From Clostridium sp. E02 (GTDB lineage: Bacteria; Bacillota; Clostridia; Lachnospirales; Lachnospiraceae): a DNA stretch of 64,000 bases. The position numbers and the translations under genes were made by a program. Location: positions 1-64,000 of the forward strand of contig NZ_RJLQ01000005.1 in the NCBI RefSeq assembly GCF_003833015.1, written 5' to 3'. Positions 31,842-38,873 of the stretch are shown here, in pieces (the stretch's first letter is position 1; each line of letters begins with the position of its first letter). The notes beneath the pieces are model-generated. The model worked only from the letters and a program-made list of their open reading frames with translations, searched no databases and had not been told where the DNA came from.

Positions 31842-32042
31842 ATGAGTTGTTCTCAGGGCTGTAGAAATAATTGTGGATGCAATTGGAACAATAATCGTAA
31901 TAACAATTGTAACAGCGATTGTAATGATAGATGCAATGATCCTTGCGCGGAGGAAAAAAGAAGGTGCTATTGCGAAGGCTATCGCGACGGCTGTAACAAT
32001 GCTCCTTGCCGTTGGAGTAATGACAATAATTGTGGTTGTTAG
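31842..32042 (+). CDS. Cysteine- and asparagine-rich small protein, cargo (moron)
   Basis: A 66-residue protein containing 16 cysteines and about as many asparagines: MSCSQGCRNNCGCNW, CNSDCNDRCNDPC, RRCYCEGYRDGCNN and a final NNCGC. No signal peptide. The pattern suggests metal binding or disulfide-linked deposition, as in some spore coat or cell-surface proteins; no family is recognised. It has its own promoter, AGGTGC ribosome site and terminator and lies last before attR, the normal place of lysogenic-conversion genes. Confidence 0.7.
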   Translation: MSCSQGCRNNCGCNWNNNRNNNCNSDCNDRCNDPCAEEKRRCYCEGYRDGCNNAPCRWSNDNNCGC

Positions 32043-32052
32043 TTAAAGAAGT

Positions 32053-32088
32053 AGGCGGGTATCCGGTTTTTTGGACCCGCCTTTCTTT
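32053..32088 (+). terminator. Terminator of the cysteine-rich gene
   Basis: AGGCGGGT (32053-32060) pairs perfectly with ACCCGCCT (32075-32082), followed by TTCTTTCT. Confidence 0.8.
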
Positions 32089-32109
32089 CTAGTAGAATCA
32101 TATCATTTT

Positions 32110-32151
32110 CTGACTGCATTTTGACTGCATGAGGCATGGTTTTGACTGCAT
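32110..32151. promoter_or_regulatory. Right arm-type integrase sites (three copies)
   Basis: CTGACTGCAT at 32110-32119 and TTGACTGCAT at 32121-32130 and 32142-32151. The first pair has the same 11-base step as the left arm sites. They lie 66 bases inside the right core copy. Confidence 0.7.
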
Positions 32152-32216
32152 TTAGGTGGTAAAAGGTGGTGAGACGAAAAGTCTCTAAACCCTAGGTTTT
32201 AAGCGAAAAACCCCCA

Positions 32217-32262
32217 TTTTAGCCAACTATACAATATAATTAAGAAAAAAGATAAAAATTTT
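32217..32262. repeat. Right attachment site (attR core, 46 bp)
   Basis: Identical to 9193-9238 over 46 bases; identity ends one base outside on the left (A against T) and where the left copy has four T and this one five. It lies 66 bases upstream of the lipoprotein start, so attB was the gap between the Fe-S gene and this lipoprotein gene and no gene was cut. Confidence 0.92.
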
Positions 32263-32328
32263 TCACATTCTAATGATATACTAAAGGAGAAATCATAGGT
32301 AATGCAGATTACAGAAAAGAGGATACTT

Positions 32329-32985
32329 ATGAAAAAAAACTTAATGATCGCATTGACGATCTGTATGACAGTTTTATTGGCAGGATGTGGAAAATCGGCA
32401 AATAACGGGGAAGGGAAAAAGGAAACACCGGTGACAGCAGAATCAGCGACTTCACAGACAAAGGAATCAGAAACATCTGCAAGCACAGAGGCACCAGGTG
32501 AGACAGAAGAATTCAAGATTTTAAACGGTAAGATTAAACGTGTTTCCGAGAACATGGATAAAATCACCGTGTTGAACGATAATATAGAAACCATATTTAA
32601 TTTAAATAATGTTGTTGTAGAGACTTCCTATGCTTTGGAGCCAGATGTGGCTGTATCCATCATTTACAAAGGAGAGATTTCTGGTTCTGATACGACCAAT
32701 GCAAAGGTTGTACTGGTACTAGATGCTCAAAAGAGTATGGAGATTAAAGAGATGACTGGCAGTGTGAAGGATCAAGCCATGAGTACATTTTTAATCGAGG
32801 GAAAAGATGGCTCGCAGATGGGATTTATGAAAGATAACTGCGAAGGACTTGATTCCGGAGTTCTTGGTAAGGCAACCGATGATAGCAATGGAAGTGGAGA
32901 CATGGTAAAAGTGACTTACGTTACCGTGACCTATGATGCAGGCAGCAAATCCAATTTCCCATTAAAAGTTGAAGCTGTAAAATAG
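32329..32985 (+). CDS. Lipoprotein of unknown function
   Basis: A 218-residue exported protein. Lysines, a hydrophobic stretch and LLAGCGKS make a lipoprotein signal with cysteine near residue 20. A low-complexity T/S/E linker (about 25-60) precedes a beta-rich domain (INGKIKRVSENMDKITVLND-like; VVVETSYALEPDVAVSIIYK; DKVVLVLD-like). I do not know its function. The ATG 32329 is used because GAAAAGAGG precedes it; an in-frame ATG at 32302 does not have one. Its promoter may overlap the attachment core. Confidence 0.75.
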   Translation: MKKNLMIALTICMTVLLAGCGKSANNGEGKKETPVTAESATSQTKESETSASTEAPGETEEFKILNGKIKRVSENMDKITVLNDNIETIFNLNNVVVETSYALEPDVAVSIIYKGEISGSDTTNAKVVLVLDAQKSMEIKEMTGSVKDQAMSTFLIEGKDGSQMGFMKDNCEGLDSGVLGKATDDSNGSGDMVKVTYVTVTYDAGSKSNFPLKVEAVK

Positions 32986-33143
32986 ATATTTGAGAATCCC
33001 GTAGATGCAGGGCTTTTTTGATAAAGGGCTTGCAAAATCGGGATTTTCATGTACAATAAGAGAGACGACAGAGTAAGGGGCCAGATGCCCCTATTTTGGT
33101 GGTTTCGATGGATGAAAACCAGAATGCAGAAAGGGATTTTAAG

Positions 33144-34784
33144 ATGATTAGTGCACATAATGTAACGTTAAGACTCGGAAAGAGAGCATTGTTTGAAGAT
33201 GTAAATATTAAGTTTATCGAAGGCAACTGCTACGGTATGATCGGTGCCAATGGCGCAGGAAAATCCACGTTTTTAAAGATACTTTCCGGAGAACTGGAGC
33301 CGACCAGCGGTGATATTGTAATCACTCCAGGACAGAGACTTTCCTTCTTAAGGCAGGATCATTTCAAATATGATGAATTACAGGTGCTGGATACCGTTAT
33401 TATGGGAAATACCAGACTTTATGAAATTATGAAAGAAAAAGAAGCTATCTATATGAAGGAAGACTTTACCGATGAAGACGGCATTAAAGCAGCAGATTTA
33501 GAAGGCGAATTTGCTACCATGAATGGCTGGGAAGCAGAGTCCGACGCAGCAAACCTTCTAAATGGTCTTGGAATTGAGACAGATCTGCATTACAAATTCA
33601 TTCGGGATCTGACCGGTGCAGAGAAGGTAAAGGTTCTTCTTGCTCAGGCATTGTTTGGCAATCCGGACATTTTGCTTTTGGACGAGCCGACCAACCATTT
33701 GGATTTGGATGCCATTGCGTGGCTAGAAGAGTTTTTGATTAACTTTGAAAATACGGTAATTGTTGTATCCCATGACCGTTATTTCTTAAATAAAGTCTGC
33801 ACGCATATTGCAGATATTGATTATAGCAAGATACAGCTATATGCAGGAAACTATGACTTCTGGTATGAATCCAGTCAGCTTATGGTAAAACAGATGAAAG
33901 AGGCAAACCGGAAGAAAGAAGAAAAGATGAAGGAACTTCAGGACTTTATCCAACGTTTCTCCGCGAATGCTTCCAAATCAAAGCAGGCTACCTCTAGAAA
34001 AAAAGCATTGGAAAAGATTGAACTAGACGACATCAAACCTTCCAGCCGGAAGTATCCATACATTGATTTCAGGCCAGCCCGTGATATTGGGAATGAGGTA
34101 TTAAGTGTCATTAACCTATCAAAGACCATAGACGGGGTTAAGGTTCTGGATAATATCTCCTTTACGTTAAACCGGGAAGATAAAGTGGCGCTGGTGGGTC
34201 CAAATGAGTATGCGAAAACCATTCTCTTTAAGATTCTTGCAGGTGATATGGAACCGGATGAAGGCGAATATAAGTGGGGGCTGACCACTAGCCACTGCTA
34301 TTTCCCAAAAGACAATAGCGCTGAATTCGACAACGATGACACCATTGTTGATTGGTTAACCCAGTATTCCCCAGAGAAAGATGCAACCTATGTACGAGGA
34401 TTCCTTGGACGTATGTTGTTTGCAGGGGAAGACGGTGTAAAAAAGGTAAAAGTATTATCCGGAGGAGAGAAAGTCCGTTGTATGCTTTCCAAACTTATGA
34501 TTTCTGGAGCCAACTCTCTCATGCTTGATGAGCCGACCGACCATTTAGATATGGAGTCCATTACAGCACTGAACAACGGATTGGTTAAATTCCAGGGCGT
34601 TCTTATTTTCTCGTCAAGAGATCATCAGATTGTTGAGACCACTGCTAATCGGATTATGGAGATCGTAAACGGTCAGTTGATTGATAAGATCACCACTTAT
34701 GATGAGTATCTGGATAGTGATGAGATGGCTCGTAAGAGACAGGTATTTACACTATCGGATGAACAGGTAGATGAGAATAAATAA
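33144..34784 (+). CDS. ABC-F ATPase with one degenerate ATP site
   Basis: A 546-residue soluble protein with two ABC domains and no membrane part, as in ABC-F ribosome-associated factors. Domain 1: Walker A GANGAGKS (34-41), LLLDEPTNHLD, SHDRYFL intact, but the signature reads LTGAEK in place of LSGGEK. Domain 2: signature LSGGEK intact, but Walker A is GPNEYAKT in place of GPNGAGKT, Walker B is DEPTDHLD, and the switch histidine is lost (SSRDHQI). In ABC dimers Walker A of one domain works with the signature of the other, so all losses fall in one of the two sites. Start ATG 33144, behind AAAGGGA. Confidence 0.88.
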   Translation: MISAHNVTLRLGKRALFEDVNIKFIEGNCYGMIGANGAGKSTFLKILSGELEPTSGDIVITPGQRLSFLRQDHFKYDELQVLDTVIMGNTRLYEIMKEKEAIYMKEDFTDEDGIKAADLEGEFATMNGWEAESDAANLLNGLGIETDLHYKFIRDLTGAEKVKVLLAQALFGNPDILLLDEPTNHLDLDAIAWLEEFLINFENTVIVVSHDRYFLNKVCTHIADIDYSKIQLYAGNYDFWYESSQLMVKQMKEANRKKEEKMKELQDFIQRFSANASKSKQATSRKKALEKIELDDIKPSSRKYPYIDFRPARDIGNEVLSVINLSKTIDGVKVLDNISFTLNREDKVALVGPNEYAKTILFKILAGDMEPDEGEYKWGLTTSHCYFPKDNSAEFDNDDTIVDWLTQYSPEKDATYVRGFLGRMLFAGEDGVKKVKVLSGGEKVRCMLSKLMISGANSLMLDEPTDHLDMESITALNNGLVKFQGVLIFSSRDHQIVETTANRIMEIVNGQLIDKITTYDEYLDSDEMARKRQVFTLSDEQVDENK

Positions 34785-34795
34785 AATCATATAAA

Positions 34796-34845
34796 AACAG
34801 CTCTCTTAGAGATAAAACTATAGTTATCTCAAGAGGGCTGTTTCT
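34796..34845 (+). terminator. Terminator after the first ABC-F gene
   Basis: A long stem: AACAGCTCTCTT (34796-34807) with AAGAGGGCTGTT (34831-34842), extended inside by GAGATAA/TTATCTC, then TCTTTGTT. Confidence 0.8.
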
Positions 34846-34848
34846 TTG

Positions 34849-34877
34849 TTGCATAACCGGTACCAATGTTTTATAAT
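34849..34877 (+). promoter_or_regulatory. Promoter of cbiQO
   Basis: TTGCAT (34849-34854), 17 bases, TATAAT (34872-34877), ending 23 bases before cbiQ. There is no riboswitch in this leader, in contrast to cbiMN. Confidence 0.7.
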
Positions 34878-34900
34878 CAGCCTTGTAAGGAGGTGAGAGA

Positions 34901-35674
34901 ATGGATTGTATTGACTATTATGCCTATACTTCTAAACTTAGGAAGATAAACCCTCAGTTAAAAGCAGCTGTGGCAGCAGCTTCGCTGCTCTTTTGCATTG
35001 GAGTCAACTCCATATTGATATCTGTGGTGATATTTCTCGCGATGGGAGCGGTAACAACACTGGCAGGCGGACTTCCTCTAAGAAGATATGTCGTGTTTTT
35101 ACGAATTCCATTGGCATTTCTGGTTCTTGGTACCTTTGCCATAGCAATTGACATATCTGCGCACCCCCAAGGGCAGATATTGTTTCCTATTTTAAAAAGT
35201 TTTGTGTATCTTCCCCAAGGAGGAGCACAACTGGCGTTGGGACTAATCTTAAAAGCCATGGCGGCAGTCAGTGCCATGTACATGCTTGTGCTTTCTACTC
35301 CGGCAGGAGAGGTAATCGGTGTACTAAGAAGACTTCACGTTCCAAAGATTTTTGTAGAACTAATGAATCTGGTGTATCGGTTTATTTTTGTTATTTTAAA
35401 TACGCAGCGTACCATGAAACAGGCGGCAGCGTCACGTATGGGGTACTGTGATTTTAAGACTTCTTGTCAGTCCTTTGGCAGGATTGCAGGAAATCTATTT
35501 CTGGTTTCTTTGAAAAAATCCAACACCTATTATGACGCGCTGGAGGCAAGATGCTATGAGGGGGAACTTTTGTTTTTGGAAGAAGAAAAGCCGGTAAAAT
35601 CAAAACAAGTAGGAGCGGTTGTCTGCTATTTTACTCTGTTGCTGGTTGTTTTTTTCATATCATCGAAAGCTTGA
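34901..35674 (+). CDS. cbiQ: Energy-coupling factor T component, cobalt type (CbiQ)
   Basis: A 257-residue membrane protein, the transmembrane coupling subunit of an ECF cobalt importer. Hydrophobic helices fill 25-130 and the end; the coupling helix motifs occur in AASRMGYCDFKTSCQSFGRI and YDALEARCYEGELLF (about 165-215), the A-R-G/C-Y type signature that contacts the ATPase. It lies 34 bases before cbiO. Preceded by AAGGAGGTGAGAG. Confidence 0.9.
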   Translation: MDCIDYYAYTSKLRKINPQLKAAVAAASLLFCIGVNSILISVVIFLAMGAVTTLAGGLPLRRYVVFLRIPLAFLVLGTFAIAIDISAHPQGQILFPILKSFVYLPQGGAQLALGLILKAMAAVSAMYMLVLSTPAGEVIGVLRRLHVPKIFVELMNLVYRFIFVILNTQRTMKQAAASRMGYCDFKTSCQSFGRIAGNLFLVSLKKSNTYYDALEARCYEGELLFLEEEKPVKSKQVGAVVCYFTLLLVVFFISSKA

Positions 35675-35708
35675 GGGTGAAAAGCAAAAGAAAAGGAAGG
35701 AATGAGCG

Positions 35709-36539
35709 ATGGAAGAAATGCTGTTACAGGCAGAAGGGATAAGCTTTTCCTATAACGACGGGAAGAAAGCATTAAGGGAAATCAATCTATCGGTAAAAAA
35801 GGGAGAAAAGATAGCGGTGCTTGGATCCAATGGAGCAGGGAAATCTACCTGTTTTTTAACCCTAAACGGGGTACTGCGACCGCAATCTGGCAGGATTTTT
35901 TACCAGGGAAAGGAGATACAAAACAAGAATTTAAACGAATTAAGAAAGCATGTGGGAATTGTATTTCAGGATGCAGATAATCAGATCATTGCCTCCACGG
36001 TGTCTGCAGAAATATCCTTTGGTCCCATGAATTTGAAACTTCCGCAGCAAGAAGTGAAAAGGCGTGTGGAGCATGCCCTGGACTGTATGAACTTAAAGGA
36101 TCTAAAAGACCGTCCGCCCCACTATTTAAGTGGAGGAGAGAAAAAGAGGGTCAGCATTGCAGATATCATAGCTATGGAATCTCAGGTTATTTTATTCGAT
36201 GAGCCGACCTCTTCCTTAGACCCGGTGAATGTAAAAATGTTGGAACAAGTGCTTGATCAGTTATCAGATATGGGGAAAACTCTTTTGATTTCTACCCATG
36301 ATGTGGATTTCGCTTACCGATGGGCGGATCGAGGTGTGGTTTTTTCTGATGGGAAAATCATAGGCGATAGAAGGATTCGTGAGATTTTTGAAGATAAGGC
36401 CCTGCTAAACAAAGCTAACTTAAAAGAACCTATTTTGCTGCAAGTCTATCATAATCTGGTAAAACATGGGAAATTGAAAATTGCAAAAGAAAGTCCGAAA
36501 GATATCATAGAACTGGATAAGCTTTTAGAAATTGATTGA
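35709..36539 (+). CDS. cbiO: Energy-coupling factor ATPase, cobalt type (CbiO)
   Basis: A 276-residue ABC ATPase powering the cobalt importer. Walker A GSNGAGKST (about 40-48), Q-loop VFQDADNQI, signature LSGGEKKRV, Walker B VILFDEPTSSLDP and switch STHDVDFAYRW are all intact. It follows cbiQ in one operon and ends just before the cobalamin riboswitch. Confidence 0.92.
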   Translation: MEEMLLQAEGISFSYNDGKKALREINLSVKKGEKIAVLGSNGAGKSTCFLTLNGVLRPQSGRIFYQGKEIQNKNLNELRKHVGIVFQDADNQIIASTVSAEISFGPMNLKLPQQEVKRRVEHALDCMNLKDLKDRPPHYLSGGEKKRVSIADIIAMESQVILFDEPTSSLDPVNVKMLEQVLDQLSDMGKTLLISTHDVDFAYRWADRGVVFSDGKIIGDRRIREIFEDKALLNKANLKEPILLQVYHNLVKHGKLKIAKESPKDIIELDKLLEID

Positions 36540-36577
36540 CAGATTTGTTAATAACGACTACAATACAATCGTATTTA

Positions 36578-36735
36578 TGTGAAAGGTGCCTGTGTAATTC
36601 TCCACAGGATAATAGGGAAAAGGGTGAAAATCCCTTACGGTCCCGCCGCTGTAAGTGAGGAGCAAAGCTTAACAATCACTGGGAAACTGGGAAGAAGAGC
36701 GAATGCTATGAGACACAAGTCAGAAGACCTGCCTT
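36578..36735 (+). ncRNA. Cobalamin riboswitch
   Basis: The conserved B12-box parts occur in order: AAAGGTGCC, AATAGGGAA, GGGTGAAAATCCC, ACGGTCCCGCCGCTGTAA, CACTGGGAAACTGGGAAG, GAATGCTATG and AAGTCAGAAGACCTGCC. This is the adenosylcobalamin aptamer. It precedes cbiM and should turn the cobalt importer's substrate-binding genes off when B12 is sufficient. Confidence 0.95.
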
Positions 36736-36747
36736 TTACTTTACGAC

Positions 36748-36790
36748 GCATCCGGTTACGAGCGATGACCGAATGCCGGGAGTCTTTTTT
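36748..36790 (+). terminator. Riboswitch-linked terminator hairpin
   Basis: GCATCCGGTT (36748-36757) pairs with GACCGAATGC (36767-36776) with one C-A mismatch, followed after CGGGAGTC by TTTTTT. It lies 12 bases after the aptamer and is the likely expression platform. Confidence 0.6.
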
Positions 36791-36928
36791 GTGTACAAAA
36801 GTACCCCAGCAAGCGCCTGTCTGATGAGTGGGAATTATCAGATCCGGGGGCTTATTTTATTGCAGCGCCATTCTGGCATACCTTTATGGCTTGAACGTGC
36901 GGGCATGAAAGATGAAAGGAGAATAACT

Positions 36929-37678
36929 ATGAGTAGGAAAGAAAAAGGAATCATGAAACTTGCAGTATTATTGGCTATGGTTTTTGCAATTGTGCCAAGT
37001 GCTTATGGAATGCACATTATGGAGGGATACCTTCCCGTGGGGTATTGCATTGCCTGGGGAGCGATTTGTATCCCGTTTCTGGTCGCTGGATTTTTCTCAA
37101 TTAAGAGAACGTTGCGGGAGAACAGGAGGGCAGTTACCATACTAGCCATGTCGGGAGCTTTTATCTTTGTCATTTCATCGCTTAAAATCCCCTCTGTAAC
37201 CGGAAGCTGTTCGCATATGACAGGAACTGGACTGGGTGCGATTTTATTTGGACCAGCAGCGGTGAGCATTCTGGGAATTATTGTGCTGATCTTTCAAGCG
37301 ATCTTATTGGCACATGGAGGTCTGACGACGCTTGGAGCCAATACATTTTCCATGGCAATTGCGGGTCCTCTGGTTTCTTATGGAATTTATAAATTATGTA
37401 AGGCATGTAAAGTACATAGATATGTCAGTATTTTTCTTGCGGCCATGTTAGGAGATTTGCTTACCTATTGTGTTACCAGTCTTCAACTTGCGCTTGCTTA
37501 TCCATCTCCGACAGGAGGCATGGGTGCATCCGCAGTTAAATTTTTAAGTGTTTTTGCACCGACACAGCTGCCGCTTGCAATCATTGAGGGAATTTTGACC
37601 ACTGTCATTATCATGACACTTGAAACCTATGCGATTCCCGAGTTAAAATCCATTGGATTTGCAAAGGAGGGGATTTAA
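36929..37678 (+). CDS. cbiM: Cobalt transport substrate-binding subunit CbiM
   Basis: A 249-residue membrane protein with a cleavable or retained leader ending PSAYG and then MHIMEGYLP, the invariant N-terminal metal-binding sequence of CbiM (the histidine after the new N-terminal methionine ligates Co). Further marks are [20 protein letters not shown] and [23 protein letters not shown] 36929 is chosen over an open upstream frame because AAAGGAG precedes it and because the leader then has normal length. Confidence 0.93.
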   Translation: MSRKEKGIMKLAVLLAMVFAIVPSAYGMHIMEGYLPVGYCIAWGAICIPFLVAGFFSIKRTLRENRRAVTILAMSGAFIFVISSLKIPSVTGSCSHMTGTGLGAILFGPAAVSILGIIVLIFQAILLAHGGLTTLGANTFSMAIAGPLVSYGIYKLCKACKVHRYVSIFLAAMLGDLLTYCVTSLQLALAYPSPTGGMGASAVKFLSVFAPTQLPLAIIEGILTTVIIMTLETYAIPELKSIGFAKEGI

Positions 37679-37996
37679 ATGATAAGAAAACAAAAACAAA
37701 TCATTACAGTCTTACTTATTATTGTGTGTTTAATCGCTATTGTTCCCCTTTTCACCAAAAAAGGAGCAGAGTTTGGTGGTTCGGATGACGCTGGAAGCCA
37801 GATGATTACCAGCATTCAGGGAACGGAGTATGAACCGTGGTTTACTCCTGTTCTTGAAACTTTGCTTGGGGGAGAGCTTCCCGGAGAAGTAGAGAGCCTT
37901 CTTTTTTGTCTCCAGACAGGAATTGGAGTGGGAATATTGGCATTTTTCATGGGCCGGTTTGTAGAACGTAAAAAATGGCAGGAAAAACAAGCATAA
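37679..37996 (+). CDS. cbiN: Cobalt transport protein CbiN
   Basis: A 105-residue protein with a hydrophobic helix at each end (about 8-28 and 78-98) and a middle extracytoplasmic loop containing FGGSDDAGSQMITSIQGTEY and PWFTPVLETLLGGELPGEVE, the CbiN pattern. It helps CbiM take up Co(II). It begins on the base after the cbiM stop. Confidence 0.92.
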   Translation: MIRKQKQIITVLLIIVCLIAIVPLFTKKGAEFGGSDDAGSQMITSIQGTEYEPWFTPVLETLLGGELPGEVESLLFCLQTGIGVGILAFFMGRFVERKKWQEKQA

Positions 37997-38006
37997 GCAA
38001 GAAGTG

Positions 38007-38036
38007 AAAGGGAAGAATGCCAATTCTTCCCTTTTC
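38007..38036 (+). terminator. Terminator of cbiMN
   Basis: AAAGGGAAGAAT (38007-38018) pairs with ATTCTTCCCTTT (38023-38034), then TTC; the loop is GCCA. Confidence 0.8.
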
Positions 38037-38090
38037 TAATGCCTGGGATAATGGTATACTAACACTATCTTTAAAAAGAGGTGATGAATG

Positions 38091-38855
38091 ATGAAAAAAT
38101 TGATTTCTTGGAATGTAAATGGCATTCGTGCCTGTGTCAATAAAGGGTTTTTGGATTATTTTAATGAAGTGGATGCAGATATTTTCTGCATTCAGGAAAG
38201 TAAGCTGCAGAAAGGGCAGATAGACTTAGACTTAAAAGGTTATGAACAGTATTGGAATTATGCCGAAAAGAAAGGCTATTCTGGGACAGCGATCTTTACA
38301 AAAGAGAAGCCGATCCGTGTGACGTATGGGATGGATATCGAGGAACATGATAAGGAAGGTCGAATCATAACGGCAGAGTATAAAGACTATTATGTGGTGA
38401 CTTGCTATACTCCAAATTCTCAAAATGAGTTGGCTCGTCTTCCCTACCGAATGACCTGGGAAGAAGCATTTTATGAATATTTAAAGAAATTAGAAGAGGA
38501 CAAACCGGTTATTTTCTGTGGGGATTTGAATGTGGCACATAAGGAAATTGATTTGAAAAATCCAAAAAAAAATCGTAAAAATGCAGGCTTTTCGGACGAA
38601 GAAAGAGAAAAATTCTCGGCCCTAATGGAACATGGATTCATTGATACTTACCGTCACTTTTATCCGGAACAGGAAGAGGCTTATTCCTGGTGGTCCTACC
38701 GGTTTAAAGCAAGAGAAAAGAATGCAGGATGGCGGATTGACTATTTTTGTGTATCCCAGTGTTTTAAGGACAGGCTAGTAAGTGCGGCCATTCATTCGGA
38801 AGTGTTAGGTTCAGATCATTGCCCGGTGGAGCTGGTGATTCGAGAAAAGGAATAG
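38091..38855 (+). CDS. xth: Exodeoxyribonuclease III / AP endonuclease
   Basis: A 254-residue base-excision repair nuclease of the ExoA/XthA group that cuts at abasic sites. Motifs: ISWNVNGIRAC at the start, IFCIQESKLQ (metal-binding glutamate), CYTPNS, FCGDLNVAHKEIDL (catalytic Asp/Asn), YSWWSYRFKAREKNAGWRID and the final GSDHCPV. It is complete. ATG 38091 has AGAGGTG at the best distance; a methionine codon directly before (38088) is the alternative. Confidence 0.94.
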   Translation: MKKLISWNVNGIRACVNKGFLDYFNEVDADIFCIQESKLQKGQIDLDLKGYEQYWNYAEKKGYSGTAIFTKEKPIRVTYGMDIEEHDKEGRIITAEYKDYYVVTCYTPNSQNELARLPYRMTWEEAFYEYLKKLEEDKPVIFCGDLNVAHKEIDLKNPKKNRKNAGFSDEEREKFSALMEHGFIDTYRHFYPEQEEAYSWWSYRFKAREKNAGWRIDYFCVSQCFKDRLVSAAIHSEVLGSDHCPVELVIREKE

Positions 38856-38873
38856 ACAGGAGATAAGAAAAGA

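Larger units (their letters stand above)
9193..32262. mobile_element. Integrated headless contractile-tail element (mobile tailocin)
   Basis: A 23-kb element between perfect 46-bp direct repeats. Order: integrase, small RNA, KilA-N protein, ImmA-like protease and repressor on the minus strand; then Cro-like regulator, excisionase-like protein, CHC2 primase, DUF927 ATPase, iterons, ArpU-like regulator, contractile tail (sheath to fibres), holin, endolysin and a cysteine-rich cargo gene on the plus strand. No terminase, portal, prohead protease, capsid or head-tail connector is present: only about 310 bases separate the late regulator from the sheath gene. PBSX-like phages place those genes exactly there. 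So it should make tails without heads. Confidence 0.85.

Noticed and set aside
31690-31842. Possible further endolysin or cargo gene
   Set aside because: No frame with a ribosome site longer than 20 codons; only the promoter of the cysteine-rich gene is visible.
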